Positions 1 to 9,403 are shown, counted from the stretch's first letter. The stretch is 64,000 bases of DNA from JBCBRD01 sp039819885 (GCA_039819885.1 JBCBRD010000002.1:5215-69214), one strand, 5' to 3'. Notes: a model not told the origin generated them from the letters alone. A program made the numbers and translations.

Positions 1-1
1 C

Positions 2-259
2 CTCGGGAGCTTGCCCGAGGTGGAAGCCTTGAAAGCCATTCCAAAGCCAGTGCCCGTGGTTCGCAAAGGCAAACTTGCACCTGAAACGGCAATTCCCCCT
101 CAGCGAAGACCCGTGGACATCACTGAGAAGGCCAACCGTAAAGTGATAAAAACCAAGACACGACCGAAGAAAGCCACCCTTCGCAAGTCCTACGCGAAAC
201 GTTCAGACGAAAAGCTTCGTGGCACGGGCGATTGGCGTGAAGAAGCCTTTGGAAACTGA
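2..259 (+). CDS. C-terminal end of an unidentified basic protein (5' truncated by window edge)
   Basis: The reading frame is open from base 2, so this is probably the tail of a gene that starts before the window, although a TTG at 11 could also start it. About 85 residues are visible. They are rich in Lys, Arg and Pro with no hydrophobic segment and no motif I recognise. The final third (KTKTRPKKATLRKSYAKR) is strongly basic, as in a disordered tail that binds nucleic acid or a membrane surface. It ends about 150 bases before the deacetylase gene on the same strand. No function can be given. Confidence 0.4.
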   Translation, partial: LGSLPEVEALKAIPKPVPVVRKGKLAPETAIPPQRRPVDITEKANRKVIKTKTRPKKATLRKSYAKRSDEKLRGTGDWREEAFGN

Positions 260-411
260 ACAGTCTTCAGGCGCACCTCGCCCCCACAGCAGCCAAACGG
301 ACACAACTTCCTAAATCGGCCTCATTTCTTAGTGCAAACCTTACAGGTGTTGAGCTGACTTCAACCATAATGGTCGAGGTCTAACCGTTTTGCGTGGGGG
401 AATTAGGTGCG

Positions 412-1881
412 ATGTTGAGGTCAGTTGTGACGTCAGCGCAGATACGTCGCGCCCAACACGCTCCATCCCATCCGACCTCGGGAAATATGTCGGCACAGCC
501 ATGCCGAACAGGTGGCTGCAGTGTGCTTGCATCGTTCGCAGCAATTATGCTCATCAGTGTTCACCTCCCAGCACCCGCAACAGCCCAGTCAGTACCAGCG
601 TTCGCGCCCAACGCACGGCTGTTGCTACCCGAGGCGGACGACGCGAAGCCTGAGACGACTTCAGAAGCCACGAAACCCGCTCCTGCACCGTCAGCCTCTG
701 GCACAGAACCAGCCACCATCATTTCACGAATTCCAACACAAGACGCTGACCAACGAGACGTGACCGACCCAGCGCAGCCTCTCGCTGAACCCGTTGCCAC
801 AGTCAGCCAGAGCCGAACTCCACCAACCTGCCCCGGCAACCCTGACGCAATCGGCGTATCACGCATCATCGAGATTGATGCCAACACCGGCCCGCTGTTC
901 GGGGTCATCACGAAACAAAAGCAAGAACCAAGCTTCCTAGGCCCAAAGGAAGTCGTCTTGACCTTTGACGACGGCCCTGTTCCATGGATCACTGGCCCGA
1001 TCCTTGAAACGCTCGCCGCACACTGTACGCGTGCAACGTTCTTCAGCGTCGGAAAGATGGCCATTGCCTATCCAAAAACACTTCAGGCCGTGGCCAAAGC
1101 CGGTCATACCGTCGGTGGACACACATGGTCCCATCCGCTCAATCTACCGCGCCTCAAGTCGGAGAAAGCAATCAGCCAGATTGAAAGAGGCTTTTCAGGC
1201 CTCGCAAAGGCCATTGACGGCGACGTTGCACCGTTCTTCAGATTTCCCGGCTTAAGCGACAGTCCCCACCTGCTCGCCTACCTCCAGTCGCGCGGGATCG
1301 CTTCGTTTACGGTCGATGTTGTCAGCGATGACAGCTTTATCCGAGAACCAGAAGCTCTAGCCGAAATTACCCTCAAACGTGTTCGCCGCGCCGGTGGGGG
1401 GATTATTCTTTTTCACGACATCAAAACCGCAACGGCTAAAGCGCTACCCGTCATCTTGAACACACTAAGCGCCGAAGGCTACAAGGTGGTCCATCTCCGC
1501 TCGCGGCGGATGTTAGAGCCGAGCGAAGACCACCCTGCACCTGACCTTAAAGGTGGGGCGACCGCTCAGCTCAATCAACTTGGCGGCGATGGCGCAGAGG
1601 TGCAGGTTGACGAAAACGGTCAACCTGTTCGGCGATTGGTGCCATTCTATAGTGTGACAGCCTTAGAACGCGCGCTTGACCCAGCCGTCAACGGCCGCCC
1701 CGTCAGCGTACTCAAGGTGCCGGCGCGCGAACGCGTTCCAGGCCTTGGGGTCACGGTCCCAACCGGTCCAATGCCCGTGCCGCCCTTGCCAGAAAGGCGA
1801 ACCGGTGTGGTTCCTATAGGCGCAAACGCCCAGCCCGACAGCGCACTGGAACGCTTCGACGCACCCAGCGGACAATCCTAG
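412..1881 (+). CDS. Secreted polysaccharide deacetylase (NodB domain)
   Basis: A carbohydrate esterase family 4 protein predicted to remove N- or O-acetyl groups from an extracellular or cell-wall polysaccharide. The metal-binding TFDDGP lies at about residues 184-189 and the HxxxH pair in HTWSHP at about 237-241. An RFPG motif and a late LFHDI motif complete the NodB fold (about residues 178-365). A hydrophobic stretch ending APATAQS near residue 60 looks like a signal peptide. A Pro/Thr/Ser-rich linker precedes the domain and a Pro-rich tail follows it, so the enzyme is probably exported. I chose ATG 412 because AGG lies just upstream. GTG 394 and ATG 487 are also possible; 487 would put the signal peptide close to the N-terminus. 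The substrate is unknown. Confidence 0.85.
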   Translation: MLRSVVTSAQIRRAQHAPSHPTSGNMSAQPCRTGGCSVLASFAAIMLISVHLPAPATAQSVPAFAPNARLLLPEADDAKPETTSEATKPAPAPSASGTEPATIISRIPTQDADQRDVTDPAQPLAEPVATVSQSRTPPTCPGNPDAIGVSRIIEIDANTGPLFGVITKQKQEPSFLGPKEVVLTFDDGPVPWITGPILETLAAHCTRATFFSVGKMAIAYPKTLQAVAKAGHTVGGHTWSHPLNLPRLKSEKAISQIERGFSGLAKAIDGDVAPFFRFPGLSDSPHLLAYLQSRGIASFTVDVVSDDSFIREPEALAEITLKRVRRAGGGIILFHDIKTATAKALPVILNTLSAEGYKVVHLRSRRMLEPSEDHPAPDLKGGATAQLNQLGGDGAEVQVDENGQPVRRLVPFYSVTALERALDPAVNGRPVSVLKVPARERVPGLGVTVPTGPMPVPPLPERRTGVVPIGANAQPDSALERFDAPSGQS

Positions 1882-2048
1882 GATTTGAATGGGACTTACG
1901 GAAAACTGGAGTTGACGGCTGCCGATACCTAATAGTCTGACAACGTCTATACGGCGACTAAGGCCGTGCCGTCCCAGAGCAGGCGCCGCATCATGCTCAA
2001 AGCATGTCTCCGACTTGGCGGAGCTCGACCAGTGTGCGGTATGAAGTT

Positions 2049-2135
2049 TGGTGCGACCGAGAAGACTCGAACTTCCACGGGTGTTACCCCACAGCGACCT
2101 CAACGCTGCGCGTCTACCAGTTCCGCCACGGTCGC
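2049..2135 (-). tRNA. tRNA-Leu (anticodon GAG)
   Basis: Read on the minus strand, the 7-bp acceptor stem GCGACCG/CGGTCGC is intact. The anticodon arm CAGCG-TTGAGGT-CGCTG carries GAG. A long variable arm typical of class II tRNAs follows (around TGGGGTAACACCC). The T loop is GTTCGAGTC, and CCA is encoded at 2049-2051. It decodes CUU/CUC leucine codons. It lies alone between the deacetylase gene and lipB. Confidence 0.95.
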
Positions 2136-2298
2136 ACGACAGGCCGGATAAGCCGAAATCCAAAGCCCTGGTCGCTTCGGAGTTGGGGTGAATACCAGTC
2201 AGATTCACGAAACGCAAGCACTCAGGCTTGCTCAAATGTGCAACACGCGTTTCTGTTACCAGAGATCGACGCTCCACTTTCACCAGAAACCGGTCGCT

Positions 2299-3063
2299 AT
2301 GCACCACGACACACATACAGCCATTACAGATTGGGCGGTCTCGCCTTCGTCGACAGCCGTTCCATATGACTTCGCGGTGCGAGAAATGGAACAGCGCGCC
2401 GTCATGATTTCTGAAGGACGTGCCGCTGAACTGATCTGGCTGCTGGAGCACCCTCCGATTTACACAGCAGGCACCAGCGCGAACCCGGGTGATCTGCTCG
2501 ACACCGACCGTTTTCCGATTTTCAAAACCGGTCGCGGCGGTCAATACACGTATCACGGACCAGGCCAGCAAGTGATCTACGTCATGCTCGACGTGAAACG
2601 GAGGTTTGGTGATGTGCGCTGCTTTGTTTCCGCCATGGAAGCATGGATGTTGGATACTCTACGCTCATTTGAGATTGAGGCTATCACGCATCGTGACCGT
2701 GTGGGCGTCTGGGTGCCGGTCGATGCGGCGGGAAATCACCATTTCCAAGATGACGACCAGAAAACGGTCACCGGCATTCACACCACCGAGGAAAAGATCG
2801 CCGCGATTGGTATCCGCCTAAAACGTTGGGTCTCGTTCCACGGCATGAGCTTGAATGTGGATCCCGACCTTTCGCATTTTGACGGGATCGTGCCATGTGG
2901 CATCACTCAATACGGCACGACCAGCTTGAACCGGTTGGGGCGCCCTAATGACAGGAAGGCAGTTCAAGATGCTCTACGCCGAAACTTTGAGATAGCATTC
3001 GGACCAACGCGCACCTGCCAAGCGCCACCACCCGCAGATGCCATAGCTTCCCATCTCCAATAA
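2299..3063 (+). CDS. lipB: Lipoyl(octanoyl) transferase
   Basis: LipB moves octanoate from octanoyl-ACP to lipoyl domains of 2-oxoacid dehydrogenases and GcvH in the cytoplasm, the first step of lipoate synthesis. Family signatures are visible: EHPPIYTAG near residue 50, the RGGQYTYHGPGQ block, the catalytic lysine in EEKIAAIGIR (about K166) and the catalytic cysteine in PCGITQYG (about C200). I prefer ATG 2299, which gives 254 residues. A start at 2188 would add 37 residues with no resemblance to the family. The C-terminal 20 residues are Pro/Ala-rich. It appears to be a single-gene unit. Confidence 0.93.
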   Translation: MHHDTHTAITDWAVSPSSTAVPYDFAVREMEQRAVMISEGRAAELIWLLEHPPIYTAGTSANPGDLLDTDRFPIFKTGRGGQYTYHGPGQQVIYVMLDVKRRFGDVRCFVSAMEAWMLDTLRSFEIEAITHRDRVGVWVPVDAAGNHHFQDDDQKTVTGIHTTEEKIAAIGIRLKRWVSFHGMSLNVDPDLSHFDGIVPCGITQYGTTSLNRLGRPNDRKAVQDALRRNFEIAFGPTRTCQAPPPADAIASHLQ

Positions 3064-3103
3064 ACGAAACGCCAGCTCATCAGTTAAAGATGCGCGGGAG
3101 ACG

Positions 3104-3445
3104 TTAAGGACGTTTAGGGGTGGAACCGGCTCCACGACGACCGACATCGTCATAGTAGACAACGCCGTCCTCGACCGCGAGACGTTCGTTGCCCTCTAGA
3201 ATGTACGTCCCGTCCGTAGCCCCCTTTAGAACCAACGTACAACCGTCGGGACATAGGCCGGTCAGGACTTGGGCTGGTTCCAACGTATAACCCGACCGCG
3301 TTGGCCCATTCACAATCGAAAACTGCCAAGCCTGCGAAGTGCTGTTGACGATTCTGACGCCACTATCTGCTGGTTCTGCGCTGAGACCGGCGCCGTGAGA
3401 CCCCAGGAGTAGCGCGAACACCAGTGCGGCACGAATGGCGTGCAT
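3104..3445 (-). CDS. Small secreted protein of unknown function
   Basis: A 113-residue protein with a classic signal peptide (hydrophobic core about residues 6-20, likely cleavage after LSAEPA or nearby). The mature part is about 90 residues with a Cys pair in GLCPDGC that could form a disulfide. It is probably periplasmic. A good ribosome site (GGGAG) lies about 8 bases upstream of the ATG. The mature sequence looks beta-rich with alternating hydrophobic residues. I do not recognise the family. It lies convergent to lipB and downstream of the histone-like gene. Confidence 0.65.
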   Translation of the reverse strand: MHAIRAALVFALLLGSHGAGLSAEPADSGVRIVNSTSQAWQFSIVNGPTRSGYTLEPAQVLTGLCPDGCTLVLKGATDGTYILEGNERLAVEDGVVYYDDVGRRGAGSTPKRP

Positions 3446-3481
3446 AAGTCATCTCCCAGGGCTTTAAGGCGTCAGCGCGAA

Positions 3482-4012
3482 CTACTTTTTTCGAGCCGCC
3501 TTACGGGCTGCATCCAACCCCTTTGCAGCAGGTTTCTTAGCCTTAGACTTTGCTCCAGGCTTTTTGGCGGCAACCTTGGAGGCTGTTGCTGCAGCAGATG
3601 ACTTTGCGGCTGGTTTCTTGGCAGGAGCCTTTTTGGCCGAAGCTTTTTTAGCAACTGGCTTCTTAGCAGCCGGCTTTTTCGCTACCGGCTTCTTGGCGGC
3701 AGGCTTCTTGGCCGCCGTCTTTTTTGCAGCGGGTTTCTTCGCAGCCGCAGCCACTTTCGCGGTCGGTTTTTTGGCAGCCGGTTTCTTGGCTGCAGCCTTC
3801 TTAGCAACTGGTTTTTTCGCTGCCGGCTTCTTCGCCGCTGCCGCCTTTGTCACTGCTTTCTTAGCAGCAGGCTTCTTGGCCACTGGCTTTTTCGCAGCAG
3901 CTTTCTTGGCTGGCGCTTTCACTGCTGCTTTCTTCACGGCTGGTTTCTTTGCAGCGGCTTTCTTAGCAGCAGGCTTTTTGGCCGGAGCCTTTTTGGTCGT
4001 CTTCGTTTTCAT
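3482..4012 (-). CDS. Histone H1-like Lys/Ala/Pro-rich DNA-binding protein
   Basis: A 176-residue protein made almost wholly of AAKKPAAKK-type repeats with a few Val, Thr and Ser. It closely resembles the C-terminal domain of eukaryotic histone H1 and the bacterial HC2/AlgP/PhaF-type tails. Such proteins bind DNA through charge and help compact the nucleoid. No globular domain is visible. The start at 4012 follows a GAGGGA ribosome site; an upstream extension to 4114 has no such site. The repeat number is likely to vary between strains. The opposite strand also stays open here, which is a mirror effect of the repeat and not a gene. The gene is divergent from the LysR gene. Confidence 0.85.
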   Translation of the reverse strand: MKTKTTKKAPAKKPAAKKAAAKKPAVKKAAVKAPAKKAAAKKPVAKKPAAKKAVTKAAAAKKPAAKKPVAKKAAAKKPAAKKPTAKVAAAAKKPAAKKTAAKKPAAKKPVAKKPAAKKPVAKKASAKKAPAKKPAAKSSAAATASKVAAKKPGAKSKAKKPAAKGLDAARKAARKK

Positions 4013-4214
4013 CACACGTCCCTCATCGGCTTGAGGAGTTACTCTTAACTGATTGAATGTGCAGACATCATCTGCACCATGCTGTACTCTTGTCAGAAAT
4101 AGCGCAGGCCACAAACGGAAATTTCCGCTGTTGGCTATCGGATTTTCCGATAGGTCGATTTAGAGCCCAGCGAGAGCCGAGTTTCAAAAGAACAGTTCGC
4201 GTACCTCACCACAC

Positions 4215-5063
4215 ATGGATATCACCCTCGCAAGAACCTTTCTGACAGTCAGTGAAACCGGGAGTTTCATTGATGCTGCACGCCGAATGCATGTGACGCA
4301 ATCAACAGTCTCAGCGCGCATAAAAAGTCTCGAGGATGCGTTGGGAATGCCGCTGTTCGAACGGTCTCGAACCGGCGCAGATCTTACATCTGCTGGTGAA
4401 CAATTTCGTAAACATGCACTCGCTTTGGTGCGCGTTTGGCAGCACGCCCGCCTTGAAGTGCAGTTGACGGCAGAGCATAGCGACCACCTTGCCGTCGGTG
4501 CATCGAGCAGTTTCTGGAACGATTTTTTGATCCGTTGGATCTCATGGATGCGCGACGAGGTTCCCCAGATCGCTGTTTCAGCTTCCAGCGGATCTTCGAA
4601 CGTCCTCGTTCAGCGATTGTTGGAAGGCACACTAGATGTGGCGGTCATGTACCGCCCGCCACACCCTCCGGGTTTGGCCGCCGAACACCTCTTCGACGAA
4701 GAAATCGTCCTCGTAACCAGCGTACCAGCGGGCAGCCGCCGCAAGGCAAGCGATTATGTTTTCGTCGATTGGGGGCGCGACTTCCGGCAGGATCACGCCA
4801 CCGCCTATCCCGAGCTGACAACCACGGGCCTCCACCTGGATATCGGAGTCGCCGGGCTGAACTATCTCTTGAACAACGAAGCAACGGGATATTTTCCGAT
4901 GCGCCTCGTCAAGCGCCATCTCCCGCGTTCAAGGCTACGCGTTCTGAAGCGACGGCGGAAATTCACGTATCCCGTTTTCGCCGTTTACCCCGAAGCGCGC
5001 GATGAAGACGCCTACGAGCCTTTGCTTGATGGACTGCGCCGCACGGTTTCACGGCTCACATGA
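4215..5063 (+). CDS. LysR family transcriptional regulator
   Basis: A 282-residue LysR-type regulator. The N-terminal winged helix-turn-helix (about residues 1-60) shows the typical FLTVSETGSFIDAAR...VTQSTVSARIKSLE pattern. An effector-binding domain follows (about 90-280). The effector cannot be read from the sequence. LysR proteins commonly control a divergent neighbour. Here that is the histone-like gene, whose start is about 200 bases away, but this is inference only. No strong ribosome site precedes the ATG. Confidence 0.9.
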   Translation: MDITLARTFLTVSETGSFIDAARRMHVTQSTVSARIKSLEDALGMPLFERSRTGADLTSAGEQFRKHALALVRVWQHARLEVQLTAEHSDHLAVGASSSFWNDFLIRWISWMRDEVPQIAVSASSGSSNVLVQRLLEGTLDVAVMYRPPHPPGLAAEHLFDEEIVLVTSVPAGSRRKASDYVFVDWGRDFRQDHATAYPELTTTGLHLDIGVAGLNYLLNNEATGYFPMRLVKRHLPRSRLRVLKRRRKFTYPVFAVYPEARDEDAYEPLLDGLRRTVSRLT

Positions 5064-5074
5064 AGGCTGAAAGC

Positions 5075-5617
5075 CTAAACCGTCGCCGCGTCCGACGTAT
5101 ATGCTGGCTGAGATTTCCCAACCCTTGGAGGCGCTCGTCCAAAACCGCTTGCATCCGGTTCCAATCCATATCGGTTCTTGTGCGCTTGCCCCTTCTTAAA
5201 GTGGAGATACAGGAGTGCTGCCACCATCACCGCCGTATTCAGCGTCACGTTGAACACGAATGCAGGCGAGCCCGCTGCAATGTTGCCAGCGCCAAAAAGC
5301 ACTAAAGTTGCAATGCCAACGATGATACCCCACCCAAAAAAGATCAGAAAACCCCCGGGCAACCAGTACCCGCTTCGATCCATATCGTGCAGCCGCTTAA
5401 TGACGGCAGCGACGGCGGTCCAAAGAAAAACCGCCTTAATCATCACTGCGACAGGATGGCTCCATGGGAGTTCAAGCAGCACGATCGTCGCCGCGAACAC
5501 CAGTTGTGCAGGAAGCAAGACAAGCGCAACCCAGGCGAGCCCTTTGCGGCTGCAACGCCCCCGTGGGTCGAACAGATTGGTAAACCATACTGTTATGGGT
5601 TGTACGGCGATGGACAT
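5075..5617 (-). CDS. DUF805 family inner-membrane protein
   Basis: A 180-residue protein with four predicted membrane segments (about residues 25-50, 55-75, 85-110 and 115-140). It has the DUF805 hallmark KRLHDMDRSGYW between segments two and three, and NRYG after the last. The cytoplasmic tail is polar. DUF805 proteins resemble E. coli YhaH; their biochemical role is unknown. The gene is convergent with the LysR gene, 11 bases apart. Confidence 0.82.
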   Translation of the reverse strand: MSIAVQPITVWFTNLFDPRGRCSRKGLAWVALVLLPAQLVFAATIVLLELPWSHPVAVMIKAVFLWTAVAAVIKRLHDMDRSGYWLPGGFLIFFGWGIIVGIATLVLFGAGNIAAGSPAFVFNVTLNTAVMVAALLYLHFKKGQAHKNRYGLEPDASGFGRAPPRVGKSQPAYTSDAATV

Positions 5618-5762
5618 GTATCTGGAAACCTCAGTCGGTGCACGGCCTCATGGATTTTGAGACACAATACGCCCAACAAGGTTTCCAAAACCGACATGGC
5701 ATTGAGCAAAATCGACCAATTACGGCAACGGAACATTAAGACCACACCGACAGAAGACCCCG

Positions 5763-7790
5763 TTATGAGGCCGTGGCAAACTCCAGGATGACTTCATCCA
5801 CTGCAAGACTATCGCCTGGAACGGCATTCACTTTGCTCACGGTCGCGTCGCGCTCAGCTCGCAAGATGTTTTCCATCTTCATGGCTTCAACGACGGCCAG
5901 CGCATCTCCAGCCTTTACGGCATCACCTTCGCTAACATGGATCTGTTTAACCAGTCCTGGCATCGGGCAAAGAAGGAAGTTGCTCATATCGGCGGCAATC
6001 TTTTCTGGCATGAGCTTTGCCAGTTCCGCCTCACGCAACGTGTACACATACGTTTGCTGACGCACACCCCGATAAGACAACTCCAAACCATTCAAGATCG
6101 GGCGCACCTGAACATTCACGGGCGCGTCATTCACTGTTCCCGTCCAAAGCGGCTGTCCGGGCCACCAATCTGACGACACTTCGAGTGTCTTCCCAGCTTT
6201 GCCGTCTGGATCTGTGAGCGTGACGCGGGCTGGCTCGCCAATGTCACCCTCGATGTGGACGCGTTGCTCAGTATCGCCAAGCTTCACGACGCGGTCGGTC
6301 GCAAACCGAACAGACCGCCCGCCCATTTGGTGGGTGATCTCGCGGCGCCGCGCGTTATTGAAGTGATCAACGGTTGCTGCCACGGCCACCATAACCTCTT
6401 TGGCGTCGGTATCGGGTTCACGAGCGGTAAAACCGTCTGGATACTCTTCAGCAATAAAGCCAGTTGAGAGGCGACCTTCGATCCATCGCTCCGACTGCAT
6501 GAGCGCCGTGAGAAATGGGATGTTGTGCTGAATGCCGTCGATCACGAAGGCATCCAGCGCATCTGCCTGCATTTCGATCGCTTCTGTCCGTGTCGGCGCA
6601 TGCGTGACAAGCTTTGCGATCATCGGATCATAAAACATGGAAATCTCACCGCCATCGAAGACACCGGTGTCATTGCGGACCGTGCGCCCATTTTCGCTGG
6701 TTTCAGCCGGGGGCTGATAGCGCACCAGACGCCCAATCGACGGCAGGAAGTTGCGATAAGGGTCTTCGGCATAGATCCGGCTTTCGACCGCCCATCCGTT
6801 AAGTTTGACGTCCTTTTGCGCTATCGAGAGCTTCTCACGAGCAGCGACGCGGATCATCTGTTCGACCAGATCGATCCCGGTGATCAGCTCGGTTACAGGG
6901 TGCTCCACCTGCAACCGTGTATTCATTTCTAGAAAGAAAAAGCTCTTGTCCTGGCCAGCAACGAATTCAACTGTCCCAGCCGAATCGTAGTCGACGGCTT
7001 TCGCCAGTGCGACCGCCTGTTCACCCATAGCTTTTCGTGTCTTCTCGTCCAGCAATGGAGACGGGGCTTCTTCGATCACCTTTTGGTTGCGACGTTGAAT
7101 GGAGCACTCGCGTTCACCGAGATAGATGACATTGCCATGTTTGTCGCCCAGCACCTGGATTTCGATGTGGCGGGGGTTTTCGATGAACTTTTCAACAAAG
7201 ATGCGATCATCACCAAACGAGGACTTGGCTTCAGACCGCGCAAGCTCAAAGCCTTCAAGACACTCAGCTTCATTCCAAGCGATCCGCATGCCTTTACCAC
7301 CACCACCCGCAGAGGCTTTGATCATCACCGGATAACCGATGTCCTTGGCAATCTTGGCGGCTTCCTTCGCATTCGCGATTTCACCAACATGGCCAGGAAC
7401 AGTAGATACGTTTGCGGCCGCTGCAGCCTTCTTCGACTCAATCTTGTCGCCCATCGCAGCGATCGCGCCAGGGTTCGGGCCGATGAAAACGATCCCGTGC
7501 TTTTCCAATTCCCGAGGAAAACTTTCCCGCTCAGACAGGAAGCCATAACCAGGGTGAACGGCCTCAGCCCCGGTTTCCTTACAGGCTGCAATGATCTTTT
7601 CCATCACCAGATAAGACTCAGCAGCAGCAGCAGGGCCTATGTGGACAGCCTCATCAGCCATTTCGACATGCAGACCATCACGATCCGCATCAGAGTATAC
7701 GGCGACGGTTTTGATCCCCATCCGGCGGGCCGTCTTCATGACTCGACACGCAATTTCGCCCCGGTTGGCAATCAGAATTTTCTTGAACAT
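5763..7790 (-). CDS. pccA: Propionyl-CoA carboxylase alpha subunit (biotin carboxylase + biotin carrier)
   Basis: A 675-residue acyl-CoA carboxylase subunit. The biotin carboxylase part covers about residues 1-445 (opening FKKILIANRGEIA, with the ATP-grasp GGGGKGMR loop and the EMNTRLQVEH active-site motif). A PCC-type BT linker follows at about 450-600. The C-terminal biotinyl domain has EAMKMEN, with K638 as the biotin site. With PccB it carboxylates propionyl-CoA to methylmalonyl-CoA. ATG 7790 matches the family start; 7856 would add an unrelated extension. The partner pccB is 3 kb away on the other strand. A related substrate such as acetyl- or methylcrotonyl-CoA cannot be fully excluded, but the overall architecture favours PCC. 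Confidence 0.92.
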   Translation of the reverse strand: MFKKILIANRGEIACRVMKTARRMGIKTVAVYSDADRDGLHVEMADEAVHIGPAAAAESYLVMEKIIAACKETGAEAVHPGYGFLSERESFPRELEKHGIVFIGPNPGAIAAMGDKIESKKAAAAANVSTVPGHVGEIANAKEAAKIAKDIGYPVMIKASAGGGGKGMRIAWNEAECLEGFELARSEAKSSFGDDRIFVEKFIENPRHIEIQVLGDKHGNVIYLGERECSIQRRNQKVIEEAPSPLLDEKTRKAMGEQAVALAKAVDYDSAGTVEFVAGQDKSFFFLEMNTRLQVEHPVTELITGIDLVEQMIRVAAREKLSIAQKDVKLNGWAVESRIYAEDPYRNFLPSIGRLVRYQPPAETSENGRTVRNDTGVFDGGEISMFYDPMIAKLVTHAPTRTEAIEMQADALDAFVIDGIQHNIPFLTALMQSERWIEGRLSTGFIAEEYPDGFTAREPDTDAKEVMVAVAATVDHFNNARRREITHQMGGRSVRFATDRVVKLGDTEQRVHIEGDIGEPARVTLTDPDGKAGKTLEVSSDWWPGQPLWTGTVNDAPVNVQVRPILNGLELSYRGVRQQTYVYTLREAELAKLMPEKIAADMSNFLLCPMPGLVKQIHVSEGDAVKAGDALAVVEAMKMENILRAERDATVSKVNAVPGDSLAVDEVILEFATAS

Positions 7791-7933
7791 CGCCCGTTCT
7801 GGTCCTGTCGTCGCTGAATTCAATGGAGATTGTCGTCGTTGGCAACGCGTTATCATGCCGAACGGCGACCGGTGTTGGCAGGGTGTTCTAGACGGGCAAG
7901 GCCCCTGCGTAAATACAGCCCTTATGATACGGT

Positions 7934-9274
7934 CTAAGAAGGCCGTGGACGCACCTTGCTTTTGAGATCAATACGTTGGCGAACCAGGTCCACGGCAGCT
8001 TTGAGCTCATAGTATCGGTCCGCGTAGTGCCACGGCACCGGGATATTGTTAACAGCCCTATCAATTTCCGTAATTTCGTCCTCAAAGGCACCCGTTGCAA
8101 CGCCATCTTCCGATTGTTCAAGGCGTTTCTCCAACGTTCGCAGCTCCTGGAACCAGTAGAAGATCCGGCTCTTTATCCGTGTCTCATAGACCCAGGGAAC
8201 AACTTTGATGAGCGGCAGCAAGATCGTCGCGATCGGAACAGCCATGACGATCGTGCGTTCAATAAACGAGGCAAGCCAGAAGGGTAAGTACCGCTTCAAG
8301 AACGATTGGCCGTCCTCGTAGCTGCGTCGTGCATCATCCGAAAGTTCATATTCGGGATCGTAAGCCTTGGGGAACTCATTCACTCGCTGAAACATACCGC
8401 CCTCAGCGTGTATTTCCTTAAGAGCCTCGACCATCAGTGAAATGATGGCTGGATGTGTATCCGAACGAGCCACCAGCGCTGCTTGGGCTGCTAACAGCTC
8501 GACATCGTCTCTTGGAATGCCCTTCACCAGATCGACCACACCAGCAGGTAGCGTCACCCGCGCAAGGTACGGGAGAAGTCGTGTGTAGGCTTCAGCACGA
8601 CGCAGGCTCAAAAGCTGAAGCCCTTGTGTACGCAACAACTCCTCAATCAATGGCGCCTTGGGTGAGAGGACCAGAAAGATCGCATCAACCGTCCCTGATT
8701 TGAGAGCTTCAGCAGCTGCCTGACCGCCGATAGGTTGGAGGTCGGTATTGGTCGCATCAATCTCGTTGGGTTCGAGAAGCGCTTCGGAAAGAATGCGTGT
8801 GCCACTTCCCTCCGCACCGATAGCCAAGCGCTTGCCCCGCAACGCGGTCAGGCTCTCGAATGTCTCCTCACCTCGATAGAAGATCCAAAGCGGTTCTGGA
8901 AAAATCCGACCCAGCGACACCAGGTCCGGAAGAGTTCCACCGTCAGCCTTTGCGCTGGTCGCAATCCCACCTTGCATGAGAGCAAGATCAATACCCCCAT
9001 CCTCTTCACCCAACCGCTTCAGATTCTCAATGGAACCCGCTGACGTCAGGACGTCTACTTTGATGCCGGACCGCTCCAATACATCTGCATAGCGCTGTCC
9101 AAACGCGTAATAGCCTCCACCCAGGCTACCTGCAGTGATTTTGACTTCCGACGGTGGGGCGGGCTCCACAAACTGGAACGCCAGCCAGAATGCTCCAGCC
9201 ACCAGCGCCACCGCGGGTCCGATGATCAAAAGCATCTCTCTCGTCTGCGCACGCGGCATCAAACTTCTCAACAT
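7934..9274 (-). CDS. Membrane-anchored TAXI family substrate-binding protein
   Basis: A 446-residue protein with a TAXI solute-binding domain (about residues 35-315). Typical features are ITAGSLGGGYYAFG at the start, SAGSIENLKRL, and LALMQGGIA. One N-terminal membrane segment (about 14-35) probably stays uncleaved. A second hydrophobic stretch (about 330-370) is followed by a charged, probably helical C-terminal tail with no counterpart in simple periplasmic TAXI proteins. No TRAP permease gene lies nearby. The protein is therefore likely a tethered periplasmic binder or sensor, and not a transporter subunit in the usual sense. It lies 143 bases upstream of pccA on the same strand. Confidence 0.82.
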   Translation of the reverse strand: MLRSLMPRAQTREMLLIIGPAVALVAGAFWLAFQFVEPAPPSEVKITAGSLGGGYYAFGQRYADVLERSGIKVDVLTSAGSIENLKRLGEEDGGIDLALMQGGIATSAKADGGTLPDLVSLGRIFPEPLWIFYRGEETFESLTALRGKRLAIGAEGSGTRILSEALLEPNEIDATNTDLQPIGGQAAAEALKSGTVDAIFLVLSPKAPLIEELLRTQGLQLLSLRRAEAYTRLLPYLARVTLPAGVVDLVKGIPRDDVELLAAQAALVARSDTHPAIISLMVEALKEIHAEGGMFQRVNEFPKAYDPEYELSDDARRSYEDGQSFLKRYLPFWLASFIERTIVMAVPIATILLPLIKVVPWVYETRIKSRIFYWFQELRTLEKRLEQSEDGVATGAFEDEITEIDRAVNNIPVPWHYADRYYELKAAVDLVRQRIDLKSKVRPRPS

Positions 9275-9403
9275 TCGGCGGTCTCTTTCACCAAGATGAA
9301 CACTGTTGTTTGGCAGCAGACGATATCTGAACGGATACCAGCGCAAAATCTCTTTTGTAACGTTTTACAGCCAGTTCTTGTGTTCGGCACACATAAACGC
9401 ACG

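Noticed and set aside
1..20. CCTCGGG-AGCTTG-CCCGAGG perfect 7-bp hairpin at the very start of the window
   Set aside because: It lies in an open reading frame and has no T tract, so it is not a convincing terminator, and the context to the left is missing.
3564..4034. 156-residue plus-strand frame opposite the histone-like gene, made of Ala/Phe/Gly repeats
   Set aside because: It is the exact mirror of the AAKKPAAKK repeat; GC/codon pattern fits only the minus-strand gene, which also has a ribosome site.
7083..7817. 244-residue plus-strand frame inside pccA
   Set aside because: It lies fully antisense to the conserved biotin carboxylase domain and has no protein-like pattern.
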